DNA from: Mesorhizobium sp. J8
GTDB lineage: Bacteria > Pseudomonadota > Alphaproteobacteria > Rhizobiales > Rhizobiaceae
Length of the DNA stretch: 64,000 nucleotides
Assembly (NCBI RefSeq): GCF_016591715.1
Contig: NZ_AP024109.1
Coordinates: 2,914,001-2,978,000 of the forward strand
Reading direction: 5' to 3'
The notes beneath the pieces were generated by a model. It searched no databases. It saw nothing but the letters and a program-made list of their open reading frames with translations, and was not told the origin of the DNA. Of this stretch, positions 47,901-55,018 are shown in pieces (position 1 is the first letter of the stretch; each line of letters opens with the position of its first letter). The position numbers and the translations under genes were made by a program.

Positions 47901-50131
47901 CCGGCGACTACCTCATCCAGGAAGAGGATCGGACCGGCTGGACGCATCTGACCTCGGCGACGATCAACCAGAACAGCCTCACCTCCGGTCAGAACCTGAC
48001 CAACCAGGACTTCGTCAACGTGCAACTGGGCTCGATCTCGGGCCACAAATATGTCGATGCCGACGGCAATCTGCTGACGACCGGTGACGAAAGCCCGGTG
48101 AGCGGTTGGACGATCTCGCTCTACAATGACGCCAACCACAACAACACCGCCGACGCTGGCGAGCTGGTGGCGACGACGACCACCGACGGCAATGGCGTCT
48201 ACCAGTTTAAAAATCTGTTGCCCGGCGACTACCTCATCCAGGAAGAGGATCGGACCGGCTGGACGCATCTGACCTCGGCGACGATCAACCAGAACAGCCT
48301 CACCTCCGGTCAGAACCTGACCAACCAGGACTTCGTCAACGTGCAACTGGGCTCGATCTCGGGCCACAAATATGTCGACGCCGACGGCAACCTCGCGACG
48401 ACCGGCGACGAAACTGCGGTAAGCGGTTGGACGATCTCGCTCTACAATGACGCCAACCACAACAACACCGCCGACGCTGGCGAGCTGGTGGCGACGACGA
48501 CCACCGACGGCAATGGCGTCTACCAGTTTAAAAATCTGTTGCCCGGCGACTACCTCATCCAGGAAGAGGATCGGACCGGCTGGACGCATCTGACCTCGGC
48601 GACGATCAACCAGAACAGCCTCACCTCCGGCCAGAACCTGACCAACCAGGACTTCGTCAACTTCAAGCTGTTCGAGATATCGGGCACCAAGTATCTGGAT
48701 GCCAATGGCGACGGCCAGACGACGGGCGACAGCGGCCTCGACGGGATCACCATCTTCATCGACAAGAACAAGAACGGCGTCTATGACGCCGGAACCGACC
48801 TGTCGACGGTCACGCATGATGGTGGCAAGTGGTCGTTCACCGGCCTCGACTACACCTATGCCGGGCTGAAGGTCTACGAGTATCTGCCGGCCGGCAGCGG
48901 CTACATCCAATCGTTGGGCCAGGCCGGCTACACTATCACCGGCACGTCGGGCGCCAACCAGGACAACCTCGACTTCGCCAATTTCGTGCCGGGTTCCATC
49001 CATGGCTTCAAGTTCAACGACATGGACGCCAACGGCAAATACGATGGTAGCGATGTCCCGATGGCGGGCATCACCATCCAGTTGGTGGGCGATGTGGACG
49101 GCAACGGCACGATCGACACGCTCACGACCACGACTGACGCGAGCGGCTACTTCTCCTTCGGCAACCTACATCCAGGGACTTATACGGTCAGCGAGCTGTT
49201 CACGGACGGAACGACCTGGGGCGCGACCGTCGATCACAACAATGATGGCATCGGCGACGCCACCACGACCGTAACCGTGCTCAGCGGACAGGAACTCGTC
49301 GCGGTCGCCGGGGAGGAAGGGCAACTCGATCCGCTGCACACCGAAGTCAATGTCGGCAACGCTTTGACCTTCGGCAACCACGAGCTTGGCGCCCTCGGGC
49401 TCACCCCGGGCTTCTGGTACAATCATGAATATGTCTGGGACGCCCCGATCCTCGGCACCGACAACAGCAATGGCGGCGTCGACGGCAAAGGTGTTTCGCT
49501 CGCTTCCAAGCTCGCCGCCGCCGGCACGATCTCGGACCCCGACATTGCCAAGAACCTACCCGGCAATCTCGATGTCGATGGCGACAATCATAACGATCTG
49601 GTGTTCCAGGGCTCCGGCGGCAAGACGCTGGTCATCGAATGGGACGACGCCCGCGAGATCGTCGGCGGGGCCAATGGCACGGGGGGTGACAAGCTCGGCG
49701 ATTTCGTCCGCTATGCGATCACCACGCTGCTCAATGAGGCCGGCGTTCCGAACTTCAGCGCCCCCGCGGGCATGAATGCCAACATAGCCGACTGGCTGAT
49801 CAAATACGCGCCCACCACCGTGGTGAACGGTGTGAACGTCCTCAACTACAACAACCATAACGAACCGGGGACGGATGGCTTCCTTGACAAGAACAAGGTG
49901 GTGACGGTCAAGGCAAGCAGCGCTGCCTGGCAGAGCGGATCCGGCGGTCTGCCGTCCGGCGCCCAGATCTTTGCCGACATGAACGCCACGACCGACGGCG
50001 CCACCGGCAACAACATGATGCTGTCGCTGAACCAGTCGCATGTTTTCACCACCCAGGACGAGGGTGATCACTTCGGCATCGTCGCGTCGGCGCTGAATTA
50101 TTCGGGCAGCTACCTGCAGCTTCACGTCTGA
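44966..50131 (+). CDS. Giant secreted repeat protein with SdrD-B-like modules
   Basis: A 1721-residue predicted substrate of the adjacent exporter. It has an acidic, Thr-rich N-terminus without signal peptide, then an Ig-like region (about 35-150) and a unique region to 380. An SdrD-B-like module (381-485) precedes seven 107-residue repeats (486-1234). Two further B-like modules follow to about 1475. The end region opens with LTPGFWYNH, resembling the GYWKNH motif of other secreted proteins. Many D-x-D/N-x-D/N-G loops could bind calcium. There are no RTX nonapeptides. The role is probably adhesion or biofilm, by inference. Confidence 0.85.
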   Translation: MTSSDITDNLTTDPLATTDTTSTGSTDPVPPAISLDQADADYVPGETVGITTNVPDGGTFTFQVAHLSAGADGVLGTADDVLSYDLTGTGTPWTVTDGGSGDLDGVVNGSIQTSWYVNADAAGQAFVLTATDQASGQIATANFTDAPLVNAPTYDLTYKNTVTINNAIFSSSDVVTGAGTGLLDPFVRIQATGSEQGYNTDSNATKEPTSQYNFILDNTAKGGSNYVHSLNIADIPIQFINGVGYYRFDLDINESNTASVQNLSLDALQIWQATAGDLHNYVSGAHPDQGTGVLPNATQVYNLDDGGDKFIGLNGELQPGSGNTTDMSFLVPVSNFDPNKPYIYLYSAFGYQLGTYQGPTESTPSTWTSESGFEEWNRQIGQVIDGHKFDDLNADHIWEAGEPALAGWTIYLDANNNNQLDPGEPFAVTDANGYYKFTVTPGTYTIREVPQDGWSQDAPNNAQGEFTVTVAAGQDSHNNDFGNFQLGSISGHKYVDADGKLSTPGDETPVSGWTISLYNDANHNNTADAGELVATTTTDGNGVYQFKNLLPGDYLIQEEDRTGWTHLTSATINQNSLTSGQNLTNQDFVNVQLGSISGHKYVDADGNLLTTGDESPVSGWTISLYNDANHNNTADAGELVATTTTDGNGVYQFKNLLPGDYLIQEEDRTGWTHLTSATINQNSLTSGQNLTNQDFVNVQLGSISGHKYVDADGNLATTGDETAVSGWTISLYNDANHNNTADAGELVATTTTDGNGVYQFKNLLPGDYLIQEEDRTGWTHLTSATINQNSLTSGQNLTNQDFVNVQLGSISGHKYVDADGNLATTGDETAVSGWTISLYNDANHNNTADAGELVATTTTDGNGVYQFKNLLPGDYLIQEEDRTGWTHLTSATINQNSLTSGQNLTNQDFVNVQLGSISGHKYVDADGNLATTGDETAVSGWTISLYNDANHNNTADAGELVATTTTDGNGVYQFKNLLPGDYLIQEEDRTGWTHLTSATINQNSLTSGQNLTNQDFVNVQLGSISGHKYVDADGNLLTTGDESPVSGWTISLYNDANHNNTADAGELVATTTTDGNGVYQFKNLLPGDYLIQEEDRTGWTHLTSATINQNSLTSGQNLTNQDFVNVQLGSISGHKYVDADGNLATTGDETAVSGWTISLYNDANHNNTADAGELVATTTTDGNGVYQFKNLLPGDYLIQEEDRTGWTHLTSATINQNSLTSGQNLTNQDFVNFKLFEISGTKYLDANGDGQTTGDSGLDGITIFIDKNKNGVYDAGTDLSTVTHDGGKWSFTGLDYTYAGLKVYEYLPAGSGYIQSLGQAGYTITGTSGANQDNLDFANFVPGSIHGFKFNDMDANGKYDGSDVPMAGITIQLVGDVDGNGTIDTLTTTTDASGYFSFGNLHPGTYTVSELFTDGTTWGATVDHNNDGIGDATTTVTVLSGQELVAVAGEEGQLDPLHTEVNVGNALTFGNHELGALGLTPGFWYNHEYVWDAPILGTDNSNGGVDGKGVSLASKLAAAGTISDPDIAKNLPGNLDVDGDNHNDLVFQGSGGKTLVIEWDDAREIVGGANGTGGDKLGDFVRYAITTLLNEAGVPNFSAPAGMNANIADWLIKYAPTTVVNGVNVLNYNNHNEPGTDGFLDKNKVVTVKASSAAWQSGSGGLPSGAQIFADMNATTDGATGNNMMLSLNQSHVFTTQDEGDHFGIVASALNYSGSYLQLHV
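46421..48667 (+). repeat. Seven tandem 321-bp repeats in the secreted protein gene
   Basis: Units start at 46421, 46742, 47063, 47384, 47705, 48026 and 48347, each exactly 321 bp (107 codons). They differ at only a few sites, for example LLTTGDESPVSG in units 2 and 6 versus LATTGDETAVSG in units 3, 4, 5 and 7. Units 4 and 7 look identical except for the last codons. Such uniformity means recent expansion or gene conversion. Confidence 0.95.
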
Positions 50132-50261
50132 CCAAGGCGTGCGCGAATCTCATGCAAATACCGATCGAGGGCGAGCCCATCCCGCCCTCGATCCCTCGCT
50201 CCCGAGGCGTTCGACACCGGACTCGCGCGATCAAATTCAAGAAGAGGCAAACAGGGCCGAT

Positions 50262-50549
50262 ATGAACCAGCGTGTTGAGAAGATCATCGACCGGCCCGAC
50301 GCGCCGGAGATTTTTTGCGACGGCGCGCTGGCCATAAGCTTCCGCCAGGATGTGCTGCGCCTGACCCTCTACTCGGACCGCATCGATGCCGTGGAGCGCG
50401 CGAACATCAATCGCGTCGTTGTCGGGCAACTGTCGATGCCGCCGGCAGGCTTCGTCGAACTTTACAATCAGATGACCGCGGTCATGGCGCGACTGACGCA
50501 AGCCGGAAAGGTGCATCCGGTCGAACAGAACCAGCAACAACCGTCCTGA
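50262..50549 (+). CDS. Small protein of unknown function next to the secreted repeat protein
   Basis: A 95-residue soluble protein beginning MNQRVEKIIDRPDAPEIF. SFRQDVLRLTLYSDRIDA and RVVVGQLSMPPAGFVELYNQ suggest a small alpha/beta fold loosely like DUF3467, but this is a weak resemblance. No signal peptide or membrane segment. ATG 50262 is taken; AAGAGG lies upstream at a rather long distance. It follows the giant gene by 130 bp and ends before a bidirectional terminator, so it probably belongs to the secretion locus, perhaps as a chaperone or regulator. Confidence 0.65.
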   Translation: MNQRVEKIIDRPDAPEIFCDGALAISFRQDVLRLTLYSDRIDAVERANINRVVVGQLSMPPAGFVELYNQMTAVMARLTQAGKVHPVEQNQQQPS

Positions 50550-50583
50550 TTAAGCAAAACACTATGAGGCAACCTATAAAAGA

Positions 50584-50607
50584 AAAGCCCGCCAATCGGC
50601 GGGCTTT
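50584..50607. terminator. Bidirectional Rho-independent terminator
   Basis: AAAGCCCGCC (50584-50593), a 4-nt loop and GGCGGGCTTT (50598-50607) form a perfect stem. A-rich sequence lies on the left and pyrimidine-rich sequence on the right. It separates the small orphan gene from the convergent outer-membrane protein gene and can stop both transcripts. Confidence 0.88.
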
Positions 50608-50633
50608 CCTGCTTTGGCTGGAGGCCTTTTTGC

Positions 50634-51938
50634 TTAGTTGAACTTGTACTTGGCGTCGATGCGCACGGTGTGGAAGGACGGGGTCGCCGTCGCTAGACCG
50701 CTCGGGATCGGGAATGCATCCGAGAAGTCTTCCTTCTCGAACTGCGAGTAACGGTATTCGATGCCCACGGTCATCTTGTCCGACAGGGCGGTTTCCAGGC
50801 CCGCGCCGACCGAGAAGCCGCTGGAGCCCCAATCGACGTCGAGCGGTGCCGGAGCGTCGAGCTTGAAGTGCTGCCAGCTATAGCCTGCGAGGGCATAAGC
50901 CAGGGTCGCCTCGTTGACCTTCAAGCCGATACGGCCGAGCACGTCGAAACCATAGTCGGCGTTGAGGCTGATCGAGTCGATACCGCCCAGGATGCCGCCC
51001 AGATCAAGCTTCGACTTGATGCCGGAGAGACGCGCGTCGACCAGGCCGCCGACCACCCAGCTGCCCATGTCCTGGTCGTAGCCGATGCTGGCCTCGCCGA
51101 ACACGCCTTCGCCGCCGAGGCCGTTGAACTTGGCGCCGCCCAGTGGCGGAATCTCGATCTGATGCACGACCGCTCCGGCGCCGAGCCCACCGCCGACATA
51201 GAAGCCGGTCCAGTTGTAGGAAGGCGTCTCGAAGCTGGCCGCGCCGCCATCATTGGCGTTGAAGCGATAGCTGGCTGCTACTTCGAAGGTGTGGCGTGAG
51301 GTGTCGAGGTTGAGAGTGCCGTCAGGCGCTCCGAACTGGGAAAGCAGGTCGTCCTTCGTGCTGAAGCGCGTGTAGCGATACTCGCCCTTGAGAGTCCAGT
51401 TGCTGTTGATCGCCGTTTCGACGCCGGCGCCGACGAAATAGCCGCCCTGATCCCAATCCATGTCGAAACCGGCATTGGTGTCGAGCTTGTACTTCTGCCA
51501 GGCGTAGCCGCCCAGGACGTAGCCCAGCGTGCTCGGCGTCAGCAGGTAACCGGCGCGCACGCCGACGTCGAAGCCATAGGTTTCCTTGATGTCGGCGCTC
51601 AGGCCAGCGAGGTCAAGCGAAGTCTTGATCGTGCCGACATGCGCGTCGATCAAGCCGCCGAGCAGGAAGCGCTGCGAGACCATATAGTCGTAGCCGACGG
51701 TCGCCTGGCCGAAGATGCCTTCGCCCCCGATGCCATTAAGCGAAACGCCCGGCGCGAAATCGCTGCTGAGCTTGTGAACATTGGCGCCGGCGCCGACGCC
51801 GAAGCCGACATAGACGCCGCTCCAGTTGAAGCCGGGAGCCTGCTCCTGGACGACGTCGGCGGCATGCGCGGCCGACATCAAAGCGACGGCCGAAACGGCG
51901 CCCAGCAGAACGGATTTCGCGGAAAGACGAAGAAGCAT
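50634..51938 (-). CDS. Outer-membrane protein with two fused Omp25/31-like beta-barrels
   Basis: A 434-residue protein with a signal peptide (1-27, SAAHAAD). Two similar blocks follow. The first starts FNWSGVYVGFGVGAGANVH (about residue 38) and ends YRFN (about 228). The second starts YNWTGFYVGGGLGAGAVVH (about 239) and ends with KYKFN at the C-terminus. Each block has the size and strand pattern of a single rhizobial or Brucella Omp25/31 barrel of about 200 residues. The protein therefore looks like an internal duplication. Start 51938 gives the normal signal. Confidence 0.85.
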   Translation of the reverse strand: MLLRLSAKSVLLGAVSAVALMSAAHAADVVQEQAPGFNWSGVYVGFGVGAGANVHKLSSDFAPGVSLNGIGGEGIFGQATVGYDYMVSQRFLLGGLIDAHVGTIKTSLDLAGLSADIKETYGFDVGVRAGYLLTPSTLGYVLGGYAWQKYKLDTNAGFDMDWDQGGYFVGAGVETAINSNWTLKGEYRYTRFSTKDDLLSQFGAPDGTLNLDTSRHTFEVAASYRFNANDGGAASFETPSYNWTGFYVGGGLGAGAVVHQIEIPPLGGAKFNGLGGEGVFGEASIGYDQDMGSWVVGGLVDARLSGIKSKLDLGGILGGIDSISLNADYGFDVLGRIGLKVNEATLAYALAGYSWQHFKLDAPAPLDVDWGSSGFSVGAGLETALSDKMTVGIEYRYSQFEKEDFSDAFPIPSGLATATPSFHTVRIDAKYKFN

Positions 51939-52175
51939 AGCCGATAACCCCAAGTTAAAACCCGGAGATGTTCTAGCAGGGGTTGTCGAAATTTGTGGTG
52001 GCAGAAATGCCACACCCATGGGCAAACTCCCGTAACGGCAGGTGTTGTCCCCGTATGCCCCCAGAAAAGGTCGGTCTGGCCTTGGAGAGGGTGTCTTCTG
52101 GTCCGACCACTTGTCTGGCGCTGGACCAGTTGCAAGAAATGACCCTTGCGCGATGTCCGCCTTCAGTTTAATTTG

Positions 52176-52199
52176 CCTGTGAGAAAACCTTTTCCCAAC
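52176..52199. promoter_or_regulatory. LacI-type operator candidate 1
   Basis: CCTGTGAGAAAACCTTTTCC plus CAAC, with a GAAAA-N2-TTTTC core typical of LacI/GalR operators. It recurs almost unchanged 68 bp downstream (52244-52267). Confidence 0.65.
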
Positions 52200-52243
52200 C
52201 TTTGCTTTCGACATCCGCCCCCGGGGCCGGAATGAAGCGGGCT

Positions 52244-52267
52244 CCTGTGAGAAAAGGTTTTCCCAAC
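52244..52267. promoter_or_regulatory. LacI-type operator candidate 2
   Basis: CCTGTGAGAAAAGGTTTTCC plus CAAC, matching candidate 1 at 22 of 24 positions. It lies 21 bp before the lacI-type start at 52289. Two sites in direct orientation would allow looping or cooperative binding by a tetrameric or paired dimeric repressor. Confidence 0.65.
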
Positions 52268-52288
52268 TTGGGAGACCCTGCGCCAAAA

Positions 52289-53332
52289 ATGGTTTCAGAC
52301 GCCGAATCAGCGCCTGTCTTTGCCAAGCCGCCCGTCACCCTGCGCGAGGTGGCGGCCGTGGCCGGCGTCAGCGTCGCCACGGCGTCCAAGGCGCTGAACG
52401 GACAGGGGCGGATGACGGTGGAGACGCGCGAGCGCATCCGCGAGACGGCCAGGCAGCTCGGCTTCCGGCCGAACAGCCTGGCGCAGAGCCTGTTGCGCAA
52501 GCGCTCCTTCACCGTCGGGCTGCTCACCAACGATACATACGGCCGCTTCTCGCTGCCGCTGATGGCCGGCGTTTCGGATGCCCTGGTCGACAAGGGCGTC
52601 TCGGTGTTCCTATGCAACGTCGAGGACGATCAGCGGCTCGGCCAGCTGCATGTCGAGGCCATGCTCGACAAGCGCGTCGACGGCATCATCGCAACCGGAA
52701 AGCGCATCGACCGCCACCTGCCGGTCGATCTCTCCAACCTGCGCATTCCGGTCGTCTATGCCTTCACCCAGCCCGATCCCGGCGCGGTAGGCCTCGTTTC
52801 CGACGACGCCGGCGGCGCGCGGCTGGCGGTCGAGCATTTTTTGCGGCTCGGCCGCCGGCGCATCGCCCATGTCAGCGGTCCGCCGAGCTTCGCGGTTGTG
52901 CACGAGCGCGCCGAAGCCTACTGCGCGGTGCTTCAGGAGAACAACCTGCAAGTGGGCGAGCCGCTGCTTGGGCAGTGGTCGGAGGCGTGGGGCCACGAGG
53001 CGGTGGCAAGACTGTTCGCGGGCAGGGGAGAGCGGCCGGACGCGGTCTTCTGCGGCAACGACCAGATCGCCCGCGGCGTGATCGACGCGCTGCGCGAGCG
53101 CGGCATCCGCGTGCCCGACGATGTGGGCGTCATCGGCTTCGACAATTGGGAGATCGTGGCAGAGGCGACGCGCCCGCCGCTCACCTCCGTCGACATGAAT
53201 TTGGCGAGCCTCGGCCGCGAGGCCGGTCTTGCCTTGCTTTCGCTCGTCGATGGCCAGCCGGCAGCGCCGGGCATCAGGAAACTGCCGTGCCGGCTGGTGG
53301 TGCGTCAGTCATGCGGAAGCCCGTCGGGATGA
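52289..53332 (+). CDS. LacI-family repressor of the sugar operon
   Basis: A 347-residue LacI/GalR regulator. The helix-turn-helix reads VTLREVAAVAGVSVATASKALNG near residue 15, with the hinge LGFRPNSLAQSLL. The sugar-binding core includes VGLLTNDTYGRFSLPLMAG and DDVGVIGFDNWEI. ATG 52289 is chosen because earlier in-frame starts would put an operator-like site inside the gene. It directly precedes the sugar ABC transporter and GH127 genes, which it probably controls along with itself. Confidence 0.9.
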   Translation: MVSDAESAPVFAKPPVTLREVAAVAGVSVATASKALNGQGRMTVETRERIRETARQLGFRPNSLAQSLLRKRSFTVGLLTNDTYGRFSLPLMAGVSDALVDKGVSVFLCNVEDDQRLGQLHVEAMLDKRVDGIIATGKRIDRHLPVDLSNLRIPVVYAFTQPDPGAVGLVSDDAGGARLAVEHFLRLGRRRIAHVSGPPSFAVVHERAEAYCAVLQENNLQVGEPLLGQWSEAWGHEAVARLFAGRGERPDAVFCGNDQIARGVIDALRERGIRVPDDVGVIGFDNWEIVAEATRPPLTSVDMNLASLGREAGLALLSLVDGQPAAPGIRKLPCRLVVRQSCGSPSG

Positions 53333-53392
53333 AGCAACAAGGTCACGCGCCCGCATCCGCCGGGCGGCGTGGCCGAAACTGGGAGGAGAACC

Positions 53393-54655
53393 ATGAGGAG
53401 GAGTAACGTGAAGACCATGCTTGCCAAGCTGATGCTTGCCGCGGCCGTCATCGGCGGCGCCCTGCACGCGGCGGCGGCCGAGACCGCCAACATCTGGGTG
53501 CGCGCCGACGGCTCGAACTTCATGCCGCGCATCGTCGATGCCTTCAACAAAGCCCATAAGGACCAGATCAAGCTCGACATCATCCCCAATGCCGAGATCA
53601 TCCCGAAATATGGTGCTGCCGCCGCCGGCGGCACCGCACCCGACGCGCTGTCGCTCGACCTGATCTACACGCCTTCCTTCGCCGCCGCCGGCCAGTTGGA
53701 GGACATCACCGACTGGGCGAAATCCTTGCCCTATTTTTCCAGCCTCTCGCCTGCGCATGTGAAGACCGGCACTTATAAGGACCGCATCTACGGCCTGCCG
53801 TTCTCGGCCGACGCCTCGGTGCTGATCTGGAACAAGAAGCTGTTCAAGCAGGCGGGGCTGGACCCGGAGAAGGGTCCGGCCAACTGGGCCGAGATCGAGG
53901 CGGACGCCGAAAAGGTCAACGCGCTCGGCGGCGACATCAAGGGCTTCTACTTCTCCGGCAATTGCGGCGGCTGCAACATCTTCACCTTCACGCCGCTGAT
54001 CTGGGCCTCGGGCGGCGATATCCTCTCCGAGGACGGTTCGAAGGCGACGCTCGACAGCCCGCAGCTGCGCGGCGCCATCGACCTCTACCGCTCGATGGTC
54101 AAGAAGGGGCTGGTGCCCGAGGGCGCGCAGACCGACACCGGTGCCAATTTCTTCGCCGCCTTCGCCGGCGGCAAGATCGGCATCTCGCCCTCCGGCGCCT
54201 TCGCCATTGGCGCGCTCAACACGCAATATCCGGACGTCGACTACGGCGTCACCTTCCTGCCGGGCAAGGATGGCGGCTGGTCATCCTTTGCCGGCGGCGA
54301 CAATTTCGTCGTCACCAAGGGCACCAAGAAGATCGCCGTGGTGAAGGAGTTCCTGGACTTCGCCTATTCGCTGGAGGGCCAGACCATTCTCGCCAAATAT
54401 GGCAGCCTGCCGGTGCGGGGCGACATCGCCAAGGACGCGCTGAAGGATCTCGACCCACGCTACCAGGTGGCGGCCGAGGCGATGGCCAAGGGCAGGACTC
54501 CCTATTCGGTGGTGTTCAACGATTTGATCAACTCCGCCAACGGTCCGTGGACGCAGATGATCAACGAGGTGTTCTTCGGCGACGACGTCGACGGCGCCAT
54601 CGCCAATGCGCAGGAGACGATGCAGTCGATCATCGACCAGGCGCCGAACAAGTAA
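53393..54655 (+). CDS. Sugar ABC transporter substrate-binding protein
   Basis: A 420-residue periplasmic binding protein of the family 1 (maltose-type) fold. The signal peptide ends HAAAAE near residue 30. TGTYKDRIYGLPFSADASVLIWNKKLF and GGDNFVVTKGTKK are typical. The start 53393 follows GGGAGGAGA; GTG 53408 is an alternative. It captures an oligosaccharide for the two permeases downstream. The GH127 gene suggests an arabinose-containing substrate. Confidence 0.92.
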   Translation: MRRSNVKTMLAKLMLAAAVIGGALHAAAAETANIWVRADGSNFMPRIVDAFNKAHKDQIKLDIIPNAEIIPKYGAAAAGGTAPDALSLDLIYTPSFAAAGQLEDITDWAKSLPYFSSLSPAHVKTGTYKDRIYGLPFSADASVLIWNKKLFKQAGLDPEKGPANWAEIEADAEKVNALGGDIKGFYFSGNCGGCNIFTFTPLIWASGGDILSEDGSKATLDSPQLRGAIDLYRSMVKKGLVPEGAQTDTGANFFAAFAGGKIGISPSGAFAIGALNTQYPDVDYGVTFLPGKDGGWSSFAGGDNFVVTKGTKKIAVVKEFLDFAYSLEGQTILAKYGSLPVRGDIAKDALKDLDPRYQVAAEAMAKGRTPYSVVFNDLINSANGPWTQMINEVFFGDDVDGAIANAQETMQSIIDQAPNK

Positions 54656-54708
54656 TCCAGGGCCAGCCGGCGCGGGGATCGCGCAACGCCCCGCCGCCCA
54701 GGCTCCGG

Positions 54709-54745
54709 CCGGCCGCCCGTCCCGTCTCCCTGGCCGGGCGGCCGG
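54709..54745 (+). other. Very stable GC hairpin after the binding-protein gene
   Basis: CCGGCCGCCCG (54709-54719) and CGGGCGGCCGG (54735-54745) form a perfect 11-bp stem with a 15-nt loop, 54 bp after the binding-protein stop. There is no T-run. It could protect the upstream mRNA from 3' decay or partly stop transcription before the permease genes. Confidence 0.6.
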
Positions 54746-54852
54746 GATGATGCATCGCTGAATGGCAGGGACTAACGTGTTGAAACAGCGCACTCATACA
54801 TGTCGATGGGCAGCCGGATTGCGGTGGGCAGTTCGGGGCGCCGGCGGGCTGG

Positions 54853-55011
54853 CTCCCCCTTCTCCCCTTGTGGGAGAAGGTGGCCGAGCGAAGCTCGGTC
54901 GGATGAGGGGTGCTCCAGGGAATGCCCACGCCTCACTCAGCTGGAGCACCCCTCATCCGTCTCGGCGCTGCGCGCCGATCCACCTTCTCCCACAAGGGGA
55001 GAAGGGGGGAG
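54853..55011. repeat. Rhizobial long palindrome (RIME-like) inside the sugar operon
   Basis: Arms of roughly 50-70 bp (54853-54916 and 54940-55011) are near reverse complements, carrying CTTCTCCCCTTGTGGGAGAA and CACCCCTCATCC-type blocks. Each arm also has an internal palindrome. The right arm ends in AAGGGGGGAG, which then serves as the ribosome binding site of the permease at 55019. This sequence class is widespread in rhizobial genomes. Confidence 0.82.
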
Positions 55012-55018
55012 TGAAACC

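Noticed and set aside
46421..48667. Direct repeats considered as a CRISPR array
   Set aside because: The units are 321 bp, contiguous and coding, with no spacers and no cas genes.
46421..49003. An 860-codon open frame on the minus strand opposite the giant secreted protein gene
   Set aside because: It is open only because the 321-bp repeat is a multiple of three and has no stop in that frame. Its translation is Val/Arg/Gly-rich and repeats exactly as the real gene does.
44966..50131. RTX classification of the secreted protein
   Set aside because: No GGxGxDxUx nonapeptide arrays are present; the glycine/aspartate loops are isolated D-x-D/N-x-D/N-G types within SdrD-B-like modules.
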